Shown here piece after piece: positions 1 through 6,637 of a stretch of 16,999 nucleotides of DNA. How positions within the stretch are numbered: position 1 is the stretch's first letter; every line of letters begins with the position of its first letter. A program made the translations under genes and the position numbers. The stretch lies in contig CAZVIK010000075.1 in assembly GCA_964627045.1 (NCBI GenBank), positions 1 to 16,999 on the forward strand. The letters are read 5' to 3'. The notes under the pieces are model-generated. The model searched no databases. It saw only the letters and a list, made by a program, of their open reading frames with translations, and had not been told where the DNA came from. Source of the stretch: CAZVIK01 sp964627045. GTDB lineage: Bacteria; Acidobacteriota; Terriglobia; Bryobacterales; Bryobacteraceae.

Positions 1-1
1 C

Positions 2-70
2 TACAACCGATACATCCACTTTTTTGAGGGTGAAATTGACGACACGCTCCGGCAGGCGGTGGGGGCGTAA
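2..70 (+). CDS. Tyrosine recombinase/integrase, C-terminal tail (cut by window edge)
   Basis: The reading frame starts before the window and gives a 22-residue tail that begins Tyr-Asn-Arg-Tyr-Ile-His-Phe and ends at TAA 68-70. That opening matches the end of phage-type integrases, where the catalytic Tyr sits just before a His-Phe or His-Leu; the second Tyr is the likely nucleophile. The same motif (Tyr-Asp-Arg-Tyr-Val-His-Phe) occurs in the second recombinase remnant near 1341-1361, so two related recombinases lay close together. Here the tail runs on normally to a stop codon, so this copy may be intact to the left. Only the very end is visible, so the call rests on one motif and the resemblance to the second copy. 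Confidence 0.6.
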   Translation, partial: YNRYIHFFEGEIDDTLRQAVGA

Positions 71-588
71 GATCATTAAGAGAGCGGCGGGCATCTTTGC
101 CGAGGTGGCAGTGCTGCCCGCCTTCATCATGTAAAATGTTGCTGCTAGCAATGCTTTGGGCGTCAAGAGGGGCGAACGGAGTGGTGCAACCTGACGCTGC
201 CGCCTCCGCTCACTGTAGCGTTGTATTCGCTATAAAGGTAAACGGCATCCATATCTCCGACGGATCAGGTGCCACGACTGTGGTCTATTTGCACGAGAAT
301 TCGAAAGCCATAAATCTGAGCGAATGGGCGCCGAAATCGTAAGCGTTCCGGCCACAGGCGTTACGACGCTGTACGCATCGCAACCTCTTGAACGAGGACC
401 AACGACGGGTTCTACCATTAAACGACCAACAATTGAACAGCAGTGCACGGGTGACGGTTTGATACGCCCCGGAAGGTTACATGTGTTTTTTTCACATTGC
501 GTTGTGGAGCGCTGCGCCGGTGGGCCCTGCCCCGTCCGCTGAAGGTCGGGGAGCCCGCGCGGTGCTTTCAATCCTGCCCATCGTACGG
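71..588. other. Non-coding stretch with no recognisable gene
   Basis: About 520 bases between the recombinase tail and the frameshifted unknown gene. Short open frames exist on both strands, but none shows a family motif, a good ribosome binding site or a convincing composition. An imperfect hairpin, GGCGGGCA (86-93) with TGCCCGCC (115-122), lies just after the recombinase stop. It has no following T run, so it is not a clear terminator. The stretch is probably decayed mobile-element DNA. Confidence 0.5.
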
Positions 589-923
589 ATGGACACTCAC
601 GAATACGATTATATGTACCTACACGGCTATACGCTGGGCAGCGAATGGGTGTACAGGAATCCGTATCTCCCCGAGGTAAAAGAGGGCGCGAATACGACTT
701 TCTACGGACGCGTCTGGGACTTTGAAAGCACCACTTACCGGCTTACGGACGACGAAATCACGGTCGCGGACATCATGAGGGGCATGTCGAAATACGTCGA
801 TACGGCATCGATGTCTACAGCTTCGCGGAAGACGCGCAGGACCAGTACATGCTGCTCGTGATCGACAAGGCCATCGTGGAAGGAAAGCTCGTCATGATGG
901 AAACACAGGCCTGGGCCAGATGA
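589..923 (+). pseudogene. Unknown protein gene broken by a frameshift
   Basis: A frame opening at ATG 589 encodes a plausible acidic, Tyr-rich protein segment (for example SEWVYRNPYLPEVKEGANTT) up to roughly codon 70. It then collapses into Ser/Thr/Arg-rich nonsense. In another frame from about position 795 the sequence continues sensibly with IDVYSFAEDAQDQYMLLVID and ends at TGA 921-923. The best reading is one gene of about 110 codons, or the 3' part of a longer one, with an indel near 790-800. I do not recognise the family, and the start is uncertain because no ribosome binding site stands out before 589. It sits among mobile-element remnants, which suits a decayed accessory gene. A base-calling error is the alternative to a true mutation. 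Confidence 0.45.
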
Positions 924-955
924 TCGACGGCGGAGTCCCATGAAATTGGTGGAAT

Positions 956-1008
956 CCGGGTCGCCGAATGGCGTTCCATGCGGCGACCCGGCAGAGCAGA
1001 ATGCTCTG
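956..1008. repeat. Two tandem hairpins
   Basis: An 11-bp perfect stem pairs CCGGGTCGCCG (956-966) with CGGCGACCCGG (981-991) around a 14-base loop. It is followed with no gap by a 7-bp stem pairing CAGAGCA (992-998) with TGCTCTG (1002-1008) around the 3-base loop GAA. They lie between the frameshifted gene and the point where recognisable recombinase sequence begins. There is no T run, so a simple terminator is unlikely. They could be a recombination end, a small palindromic repeat element or a structured RNA. Sequence symmetry is seen; function is not known. Confidence 0.5.
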
Positions 1009-1010
1009 TA

Positions 1011-1364
1011 ATGTTCGTTGGAAAGAACATCATCCAAAGGACCACGAAGACGGCGTCCGGAAAGCGGGTGATCCCGTTGAACAGTCGGGCTGTGGATGCT
1101 ATCCAGCACCTCAAGGCCCAGCAGGTAGCGGGTTGCCACTGCGTTCTCGCCACCCTGACCGGGAAGAACTTGAGTTATCGGAACCTGCTGGCCACGATGG
1201 AGAAGGCCTGCGAAGCGGCGGGCGTGGAGCACCGCGGCCTGCACGCGCTGCGGCATTCGTTCGCCAGCAACCTATATGCGTGTGGTGTCGAGATCAAGGT
1301 TATCTCCAAGTTGTTAGGGCACGCCAGCACGCAGATCACATACGACAGATACGTCCACTTCTGT
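1011..1364 (+). pseudogene. Tyrosine recombinase/integrase catalytic domain, truncated at both ends
   Basis: The frame encodes the C-terminal catalytic domain of a phage-type integrase. Counting from the Met at 1011, the motif His78-Ala-Leu-Arg81 is followed by Leu-Gly-His104 and the nucleophile Tyr114 in TYDRYVHF. A Lys-Thr near residue 13 fits the beta-hairpin lysine. The SAM-like DNA-binding domain and the first catalytic Arg are absent: upstream sequence is the tandem hairpins instead. After Phe117 (codon 1359-1361) the frame leaves the family and runs on as unrelated sequence to a stop at 1422-1424, so the tail seen in the copy at 2-70 is missing. The break at about 1362 is where the IS110-like left end starts, so insertion of that element is the likely cause. 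It is non-functional as it stands. Confidence 0.75.
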
Positions 1365-1383
1365 TACTATATATTTGCGCATA

Positions 1384-1622
1384 ACCACAGCAGCCAGTGG
1401 TGGTCTGTCGCATCCCTTGCCTAAGCTGTAGAATGGGAGCGTAATGGTCTGACATTCCACTTCATGGGCTGATACGCCCGTCTCGAAGTCAGTCAGCCAT
1501 CCTCCCATTCGCAGCGTTCGATTTGTGCAGGTAGAGCCACCGGGGACACCGGAGCGTTCGCGTCAGCAAACAGATAGAATCGGCAATGGGAAAAGATGGC
1601 CTTGCCCATTGCAAATCTGTTT
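1384..1622 (+). ncRNA. Structured non-coding left end of an IS110-type element; candidate bridge-RNA remnant
   Basis: The stretch between the interrupted recombinase and the IS110-type transposase start is packed with nested stems. ACCAC (1384-1388) pairs GTGGT (1397-1401). GAATGGGAG (1431-1439) pairs CTCCCATTC (1502-1510); inside it ATGG (1444-1447) pairs CCAT (1497-1500), CTGAC (1449-1453) pairs GTCAG (1492-1496), and GGGC (1466-1469) pairs GCCC (1476-1479). A second unit pairs AAACAGAT (1568-1575) with ATCTGTTT (1615-1622) and GCAATGGG (1583-1590) with CCCATTGC (1605-1612). IS110-group elements are known to encode a structured guide (bridge) RNA in the long non-coding end before the transposase. 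Position, size and stem-with-large-loop form fit, but the guide function is inferred. Confidence 0.45.
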
Positions 1623-1637
1623 ACAGGAGCGTGTCCC

Positions 1638-1889
1638 ATGAACGCAGTCGGAATCGATGTCTCCAAGGGAAAGAGTATGGTTGCCGTGCTCCGTCCGCTT
1701 GGCGTTGTGGTGGCGAAACCCTTTGAGGTCTCTCACACTGCCGCTGAACTGGGAAAGCTGGCAGACTTTCTGAAGAGCCTCGACGGTGACACGAAGGTCA
1801 TCATGGAGCATACTGGGCGCTACTACGAGCCTGTTGCCCAAGTGATCCATGGTCGGGGACTGTCCGCAGCCTGCCATAGTCGCCGGTGA
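1638..1889 (+). pseudogene. IS110-family transposase, N-terminal fragment
   Basis: The start ATG 1638 follows AGGAG (1625-1629) by 8 bases. The product opens MNAVGIDVSKGKSMVAV and later has IMEHTGRYYEPVA. These are the first two acidic positions (Asp7 and Glu57) of the RuvC-like DEDD domain of IS110 transposases. Family members are around 300-450 residues with a C-terminal Ser-containing domain; here family resemblance stops near codon 74 (about 1857), and the frame ends at 1889 after a few unrelated codons. The rest of the transposase and the right end are absent, replaced by an antisense histidine-kinase fragment. It is therefore dead. The upstream non-coding end seems better preserved than the gene. 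Confidence 0.85.
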
Positions 1890-2070
1890 GAACGACCGGA
1901 GCGCTTCGTTCCACCTAGATTTCGATCTCTTTCGCGCGGGCGATGCCTCTGGCGGATCGAACCGTGTCATCCAGCGCGTCGCCCAGGTCAACTGTCTGCA
2001 TTTCAATTGGGAAATCGACTTTCTCAAGCCTGGTCAGGTCCATGAGGTCATTGACCAACCGTCCGAGCGC
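1858..2070 (-). pseudogene. Internal fragment of a sensor histidine kinase
   Basis: Read on the - strand, one frame gives RLVNDLMDLTRLEK, then VDLGDALDDTV, then AKEIEI, an in-frame TAG (1915-1917), and then VVLTGDYGRLRTV. This is the order expected in classical sensor kinases: the second helix of the dimerisation domain, the linker, and the start of the ATPase domain with its Gly-Asp-x-x-Arg-Leu motif before the N-box. The phospho-acceptor His helix would lie upstream (above 2070), and the N and G boxes downstream (below 1858); both are missing. Flanked by IS110 and IS30 fragments, it is an orphan scrap. It is unrelated in type to the YesM-like kinase at 14610-16346. Confidence 0.6.
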
Positions 2071-2083
2071 AATCGTCGTCAAC

Positions 2084-2152
2084 CTCATCAACAACAGATC
2101 CAGAAAGGCCCTCGGTTGGCTCTCTCCCGCTCAGGTGTTGCACTTCGCTTGA
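2084..2152 (+). pseudogene. IS30-type transposase, C-terminal remnant
   Basis: The last 22 codons of this frame read LINNRSRKALGWLSPAQVLH and end at TGA 2150-2152. IS30-family transposases end with a near-identical pattern (Leu-Asn-Asn-Arg-Pro-Arg-Lys-x-Leu-Gly-x-x-Thr-Pro-x-Glu-Val). The body of the transposase, including the DDE core, is absent: sequence immediately upstream reads as the histidine-kinase scrap on the other strand. The fragment ends 50 bases before the stop codon of the GRE gene, so it marks the boundary between mobile debris and the metabolic cluster. The match is short but quite specific. Confidence 0.6.
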
Positions 2153-2202
2153 TAATCTGCCTCTGAGAATTGGCGATGGAACCATGATGCACGCGCCCTT
2201 CC

Positions 2203-4398
2203 TCACCCGGCCAAGATGCGCTCCACCACCAGTTTCCGGAACGCGGGCGTCAACGCGCAGAAGTAGGCCGTGAAGCCGGTCACGCGCACCACCAGGTCGG
2301 GATACTTCTCCGGCTCCTTGTCGGCCTCCAGGATCTGGTCGTTGTCGATGATGTTGATGTTCAGCAGCGTCGCGCCCTGCTTGAACAGCGTCACGATGTA
2401 ATCGGCGATCTTCCGAACCGCCTCCTCGCCGTCGCCGATGCCCGGATCGAGCTCCAACTGCACCGGCGCGGTGTTGCCGTAGCCCGGCTGGATTTCGCAG
2501 ATCGAGTTGCTCATGGCGGTCAGCGCGCCGTCCTTGCGGAAGCCGGGGTGCGGGTTCGCGCCGTGGTTGATGGGCTGAGCGGCGTGCCTGCCATTGGGCG
2601 TGGCGCCCACCATCTTGCCCAGCGTGATCGTGTTCGACCAGCTGAACCAGCCGGGGATGAATACATAATTCTCACTCTGATAGCGCCCATCCATGCGCCG
2701 CACTTGATCTGAAAAGGATTCCGATATGCGCTGCGCCCAGGCGTCGCCGATCGTGTTTCCCCCGCCGTAGCGCGGGCTGGCGGCCATCATCCGGCGCACG
2801 CGCTCGCCGTCCGGCAGCGAAAAATCTGTTTTGAGGTGCCGATGCAGCTCGTCCCAGCCGATCAGGTCCTCGCGCTCCACGCGCTGCTCCAGCGCCGCAA
2901 ACGAATCGGCCACCGTGGCGATGCCCGCGCCGTCGATGCACATGTTGTAGTACGTGGCGCCGCCCGCGCTCACGTCCTTGCCCTTCTCGATGGGGCCGTG
3001 GCTCAGCAGGTTCAGCACCAGCTCCGGCTCGTTGAACTGCTGGTAACGAAGATGAAACGCGATGCCCTCGGCGGTGGCCTCGACGGCGCGCGCCATGTGT
3101 GCCTCATACAGCGCCCACAGCCGCGCAAGGGACCGCTCCTCCCCTGCCATCATCTCGTCCAGCGCCACCTCAAACACCTTCAGGGCGTTGATCTTCACAC
3201 AGTCGTTCAGCGTGTATTCGAGCCCGGGCAGGCTCATCCAGTGGCAGCCCACGGCGATGCGCCGCGACGCCAGATCGCGCGAATACCCAAGCTTCATGAA
3301 GCCGCGCGTCAGCGCGTCGTCGCCGGAGAAGCGGGGCCAGCCGTTCTTGTACTTGAACAGGCAACGGACGGCGGTCAGCAGAAAATCGCGGTCGATCTTA
3401 TCGTGCACGCGCACGGTGATGTTGCAGGCCGAATCCAGCATCTCAGCGGCTTCCAGCACCATGTAGCTGAAGCCCGTCTGCAAATCGTTTCCCTCGCCGT
3501 CTACACCGCCCACCTGATAGTAGTGCGGATCGTTCAGCAGCAGGCACGCCAGATAGAACAGCGCCTCCTCGCGCGTGATCCGGCCCGCGGCCAGGTCGGC
3601 GTCGTAGTATCGCTTGACGACCACGTCCAGCTGGAAGCCCGCGCCGTCGCGGTTGTAGGTGCGGCTGGCCATGTTGAACCAGCACACCCACTGGCAGGCC
3701 TCGCGCATCGTGCGCGGCGGATCACTCAAAATATTTCGATTGACCCGGGCCATCTGGATCAGGTTTTCTTTCAGCACCGGGTGTTGTTCCACTTCGGCCA
3801 GGCGCAGGCACTCGTCCGCCGCGCGCGCGATCCAGGCCTGTATGCCCTGAACCACCAGCTGCTCGGCGTCGTAAAACTCGTTCCGGCCCGGGTTCTTCAG
3901 GCGGTATTCCTCGATCTTGTCCAGCAGTCCGCCCCACCCGAGCGACAAACCGATCTCAAAATCCGCCGCGAAGTGCGCGTCCGAGCCGATGCCGGGCACG
4001 ATGCCGTACAGCTGCTGGCGCGCCTTTAGGTGGTCGTAGCTGTAGTCGGGATTCCAGGTCTTGCCGCCCTGCTTCTCGTCCATCCAGATCATGGCAAACA
4101 TCCAGCGGCAACTGAACGCGTCCACCGGGTCGATGTAGAGCGGGTGCTCGGTCATCAGCTTGTAGAAGTTGCGCGACCAGCCCTGGTAGCCGTACCACGA
4201 GCCGTTCCCGTGGTTGGGCTCGCACTGGAAGCGGTAGTCCTCCGGCGGCAGCACGCAGCCGTAGTCGTCGCCGTCGCGGTACACCGCCACGCGCGACTTT
4301 TTGCGTGTCTCCTCGATCTTGCGCTGCCGAAGCAGCGCCATGCGCTCCCGATAGCCCATCTTTGTGTCCGCCGGAATCAGGTTCACCGGACAGTTCAT
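2203..4398 (-). CDS. Glycyl radical enzyme (pyruvate formate-lyase family) of unknown substrate with a variant GCHW active site
   Basis: This 731-residue protein is in the usual size range of glycyl radical enzymes. The C-terminal radical loop VRVTGFTAYF places the radical at Gly708. The active-site loop aligns without gaps to that of GRE dehydratases (Gly-Cys-Val-Glu-Pro...): here Gly384-Cys385-His386-Trp387, followed by the conserved pattern Lys-Val-x-Glu-x-Ala-Leu. Gly-Gly-Ala479-481 and GAGIATVADSFAALEQ match the conserved strand found in glycerol and propanediol dehydratases and CutC. Thus Cys385 should be the thiyl residue, but the Glu that acts as base in the dehydratases is Trp. The start ATG has GGGAGG about 8 bases upstream. 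It is last in the cluster, 15 bases after its activase gene. Fold and radical mechanism are confident; the substrate is probably a sugar or polyol derivative by context. It acts in the cytoplasm and is oxygen sensitive. Confidence 0.93.
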   Translation of the reverse strand: MNCPVNLIPADTKMGYRERMALLRQRKIEETRKKSRVAVYRDGDDYGCVLPPEDYRFQCEPNHGNGSWYGYQGWSRNFYKLMTEHPLYIDPVDAFSCRWMFAMIWMDEKQGGKTWNPDYSYDHLKARQQLYGIVPGIGSDAHFAADFEIGLSLGWGGLLDKIEEYRLKNPGRNEFYDAEQLVVQGIQAWIARAADECLRLAEVEQHPVLKENLIQMARVNRNILSDPPRTMREACQWVCWFNMASRTYNRDGAGFQLDVVVKRYYDADLAAGRITREEALFYLACLLLNDPHYYQVGGVDGEGNDLQTGFSYMVLEAAEMLDSACNITVRVHDKIDRDFLLTAVRCLFKYKNGWPRFSGDDALTRGFMKLGYSRDLASRRIAVGCHWMSLPGLEYTLNDCVKINALKVFEVALDEMMAGEERSLARLWALYEAHMARAVEATAEGIAFHLRYQQFNEPELVLNLLSHGPIEKGKDVSAGGATYYNMCIDGAGIATVADSFAALEQRVEREDLIGWDELHRHLKTDFSLPDGERVRRMMAASPRYGGGNTIGDAWAQRISESFSDQVRRMDGRYQSENYVFIPGWFSWSNTITLGKMVGATPNGRHAAQPINHGANPHPGFRKDGALTAMSNSICEIQPGYGNTAPVQLELDPGIGDGEEAVRKIADYIVTLFKQGATLLNINIIDNDQILEADKEPEKYPDLVVRVTGFTAYFCALTPAFRKLVVERILAG

Positions 4399-4413
4399 GC
4401 AATCTTCCTCCCT

Positions 4414-5325
4414 TCACTCGATTCTAACTGGCAGCCCGCCCGATTCGGCAGCCGCCTTCAACCGCTCGGCCAGTTCCATATCCTGCGGGCGCGCGCCAGC
4501 GAACGGGTCGTCCAGCCCCAGCGCGCCGTACTTGCCCGCGCCCAACGGGTTGAACCGCAGCAGCTCGTAGTATTCGGGCGCGCGAGATAGCGAGCCGAGA
4601 AAGCCTGCGATCTGGGCGATTTCGGCCTCGGAATCGTTCACGCCCGGCACCAGCGGCGTGCGCACGATGTACGGAAACCGCCCCTCGGCCACGCGCCGCG
4701 CGTTGCTGAGGATCGTTTCGTTGCCCGCGCCCGTCCATTTCCGGTGCGCGCCCGGATCCATCAGCTTGATGTCGAACATCACCAAGTCCAGCAGCGCCAG
4801 CGCGGGCCCAAGCTGTGCCCACGGAAGCAGCAGGTTGGTCTCGATGGCCGTTTGGATGCCCTCGTCCCGGCAGGCGGCCAGCAGCGCCAGCAGAAACCCC
4901 ATCTGCACGGTGCATTCGCCGCCGCTCAGCGTCACCCCGCCGCCCGATTGCAGGTAATAAGCCTTGTCTTGCACGATCTCTTCCATCACCTGACCCACCG
5001 TCATTTCGGCGCCCGCCATCTGGATCGCGCCCGAATGGCACACCCGGACGCACGCGCCGCAGTCGGTGCAGCGCGGATTCGTAAGCACGTTCGCCCCCGA
5101 ACCTGTATACATTTCCGCCCGATCCAAAGTTGGACACACCGCGATGCACGCGCCGCAGCCGATGCAGCGGTCGGGGTAGCTCATCCGCTGCGGGCGCACC
5201 CCCAGCGTCTCCGGGTTGTGGCACCAGGCGCACGCCATGTTGCAGCCCTTGAAAAACACCGTGGTGCGGATGCCCGGGCCATCCCGAAGCGAAAACCGCT
5301 GGATTTCCGTGATGATGCCCTTCAT
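4414..5325 (-). CDS. Glycyl-radical enzyme activating enzyme (radical SAM, with two ferredoxin-type cluster motifs)
   Basis: This 303-residue radical SAM enzyme should abstract hydrogen from Gly708 of the neighbouring GRE using SAM and a [4Fe-4S] cluster. The radical SAM motif is Cys28-x3-Cys32-x2-Cys35. A ferredoxin-like insert follows, with CIGCGACIAVC (Cys54, 57, 60, 64) and CTDCGACVRVC (Cys86, 89, 92, 96), typical of activases for GRE dehydratases and decarboxylases and absent from classical PflA. The SAM-binding Gly-Gly-Glu is at 135-137 in VTLSGGE. The frame is open 15 codons further upstream, but ATG 5325 is preferred because GAGG lies a suitable distance before it and MKGIITEIQRFSLRDGPGIR is the normal family N-terminus. 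Its stop is 15 bases before the GRE start, so the two are surely co-translated. Confidence 0.95.
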   Translation of the reverse strand: MKGIITEIQRFSLRDGPGIRTTVFFKGCNMACAWCHNPETLGVRPQRMSYPDRCIGCGACIAVCPTLDRAEMYTGSGANVLTNPRCTDCGACVRVCHSGAIQMAGAEMTVGQVMEEIVQDKAYYLQSGGGVTLSGGECTVQMGFLLALLAACRDEGIQTAIETNLLLPWAQLGPALALLDLVMFDIKLMDPGAHRKWTGAGNETILSNARRVAEGRFPYIVRTPLVPGVNDSEAEIAQIAGFLGSLSRAPEYYELLRFNPLGAGKYGALGLDDPFAGARPQDMELAERLKAAAESGGLPVRIE

Positions 5326-5514
5326 GTCGACGTCCTCTTTCGCATTCTTAGTGTTCCTAATAAAATCCATTCAATGGTGGCAGAGGTGATGGTTTTGGCC
5401 CTCCGGCGCAAAGGGCGCGCGACGCGCTACTGGCGGTGTTAATGCTAGCGCGCACGACATATCCGGTGGGCAAAAGCAGCCCTCTGCCGCATTGAGGGGT
5501 TTTATTGGGAGCTC
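5326..5514 (-). promoter_or_regulatory. Gap between oxidoreductase and activase genes; possible weak terminator and promoter
   Basis: This is by far the largest gap between the permease genes and the GRE. Reading on the - strand, CCCTC (5498-5494) and GAGGG (5484-5480) can form a 5-bp hairpin followed shortly by TTTT, a weak terminator after the oxidoreductase. Just before the activase, TTGAAT (5374-5369) and TAAGAA (5350-5345) are separated by 18 bases and could be a weak promoter, although the leader would be very short. Together they suggest that the activase-GRE pair may be expressed as a separate or boosted unit. Both signals are weak. Confidence 0.3.
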
Positions 5515-6612
5515 TTACAAAACGGTGATCTCGCGGCCCTCCCGGCCCGACTGGTACAGCGCGTCCAGCACGCGGAGCACGTTCAGCACCTCGTCCTCCT
5601 TCACCAGCAGCTCGGCCTCGCCCGCGATCACCTTCAGGAAGTGGCTGGTGGCGTGGTAGTGGCCCTCGAACTGCACGTCGCGCGGCGCGGGGATGCGCGG
5701 CGTCACGTCCACCTGGTAGCCCGCCATGTTGGTGATCAGCTGCGCCTTGGGCAGCAGCTTGACGCCGCCCTTCGTGCCGGAGATGTAGGACACGCCCGAT
5801 TCCTCCGGCGCGTTCAGCGCCCAGCTGGCCTTCAGCGACAGCGTGATGCCGCCCTCGAGCCGGACGAACCCGGCCGCGAAGTCCTCCACGTCAAACTCGC
5901 TGCAATCGTACGGGCGCGGCGTGAACACGCCCGCTGGCGCGCCGCTCTCGCTCAGCGATTCCAGCAGCCCCTCGTTCTGGTCGCCCAGCTCGCGGTAGGT
6001 CTGGCCCGAAACGGCCAGCACCTTGGGCGCACCCAGAATCCACAGGATGGCGTCCAGGATGTGCACGCCGATGTCGAAGCCCGGCCCGGCGGCGTTGTAT
6101 TCGGCGATGTGGAAGAAGCCCCACTTGGGGATGCCGCGCCTGCGGATGATGTTGGCCTCCACAAAATAGGGTCTGCCTACGGCGCCCGCGTCATAGAACG
6201 CCTTGGCGGCCAGCACGTTCGGGTCAAAGCGCATGGTCTGGTTGGCGCACAGCAGCTTTCCGCAGGCGCGCGCCTCGTCGTACATCTCCTTGGCGTCGGC
6301 GGCGGAAGCGCTGAGCGGCTTTTCGCACAGCACGTGCGCGCCCGCGCGCAGCGCCGCGATGGCAGCGGGTTTATGGAACCGGTTGGGCGTGCACACCGAA
6401 ACGATGTCCGGCTTCTCCGCCTCCAGCATCTTCTGATAGTCCGTATAGTGGTTCGGGATTCCGTGGCGCCGGGCCGTCTCGCGCGCGGCCTGCTCGCGGT
6501 CGTCCGCGACCGCCACGATCTGAACCTGATCGGCCAGGTCCTTCCACGCCGGAATGTGCGCGGCGTTGGCGATCATGCCCGTGCCGATGATGGCAACTTT
6601 CAGCTTGTTCAT
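5515..6612 (-). CDS. Gfo/Idh/MocA-family NAD(P)-dependent oxidoreductase (copy A)
   Basis: This 365-residue cytoplasmic oxidoreductase is likely to interconvert a hydroxyl and keto group on a sugar, glycoside or cyclitol. The N-terminal Rossmann motif is Gly10-Thr-Gly-Met-Ile-Ala; the family Glu97-Lys98-Pro99 motif supplies the catalytic Lys; and the C-terminal domain has Asp180-Ile-Gly-Val-His184, the usual Asp/His catalytic pair. All hallmarks are intact. The frame is open 13 codons upstream, but ATG 6612 is chosen because GGAG lies about 7 bases before it and MNKLKVAIIGTG is the normal start. It begins 25 bases after the TIM-barrel gene stop, so the two are co-transcribed. Substrate and reaction direction cannot be read from sequence. 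Confidence 0.92.
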   Translation of the reverse strand: MNKLKVAIIGTGMIANAAHIPAWKDLADQVQIVAVADDREQAARETARRHGIPNHYTDYQKMLEAEKPDIVSVCTPNRFHKPAAIAALRAGAHVLCEKPLSASAADAKEMYDEARACGKLLCANQTMRFDPNVLAAKAFYDAGAVGRPYFVEANIIRRRGIPKWGFFHIAEYNAAGPGFDIGVHILDAILWILGAPKVLAVSGQTYRELGDQNEGLLESLSESGAPAGVFTPRPYDCSEFDVEDFAAGFVRLEGGITLSLKASWALNAPEESGVSYISGTKGGVKLLPKAQLITNMAGYQVDVTPRIPAPRDVQFEGHYHATSHFLKVIAGEAELLVKEDEVLNVLRVLDALYQSGREGREITVL

Positions 6613-6637
6613 GGTGCGCTCCATTTCGTCAAAAATG

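Noticed and set aside
97..342. 81-codon + strand frame after the recombinase tail
   Set aside because: No ribosome binding site or motif and odd composition; probably chance in decayed DNA.
2935..2945. Cys487 of the GRE (NMCIDGAG) as the catalytic thiyl residue
   Set aside because: It aligns with the conserved GGAKYN...GVG strand of related GREs, where there is no catalytic Cys; Cys385 aligns with the thiyl position.
2836..4029. Long + strand open frame (397 codons) opposite the GRE gene
   Set aside because: Its translation is His/Val/Ala/Arg-rich and motif-free; it is a mirror of the GC-rich codon use of the real - strand gene.
4424..5233. Second - strand frame (269 codons) inside the activase gene
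   Set aside because: Arg/Gly-rich out-of-frame shadow of a gene with unambiguous radical SAM motifs.
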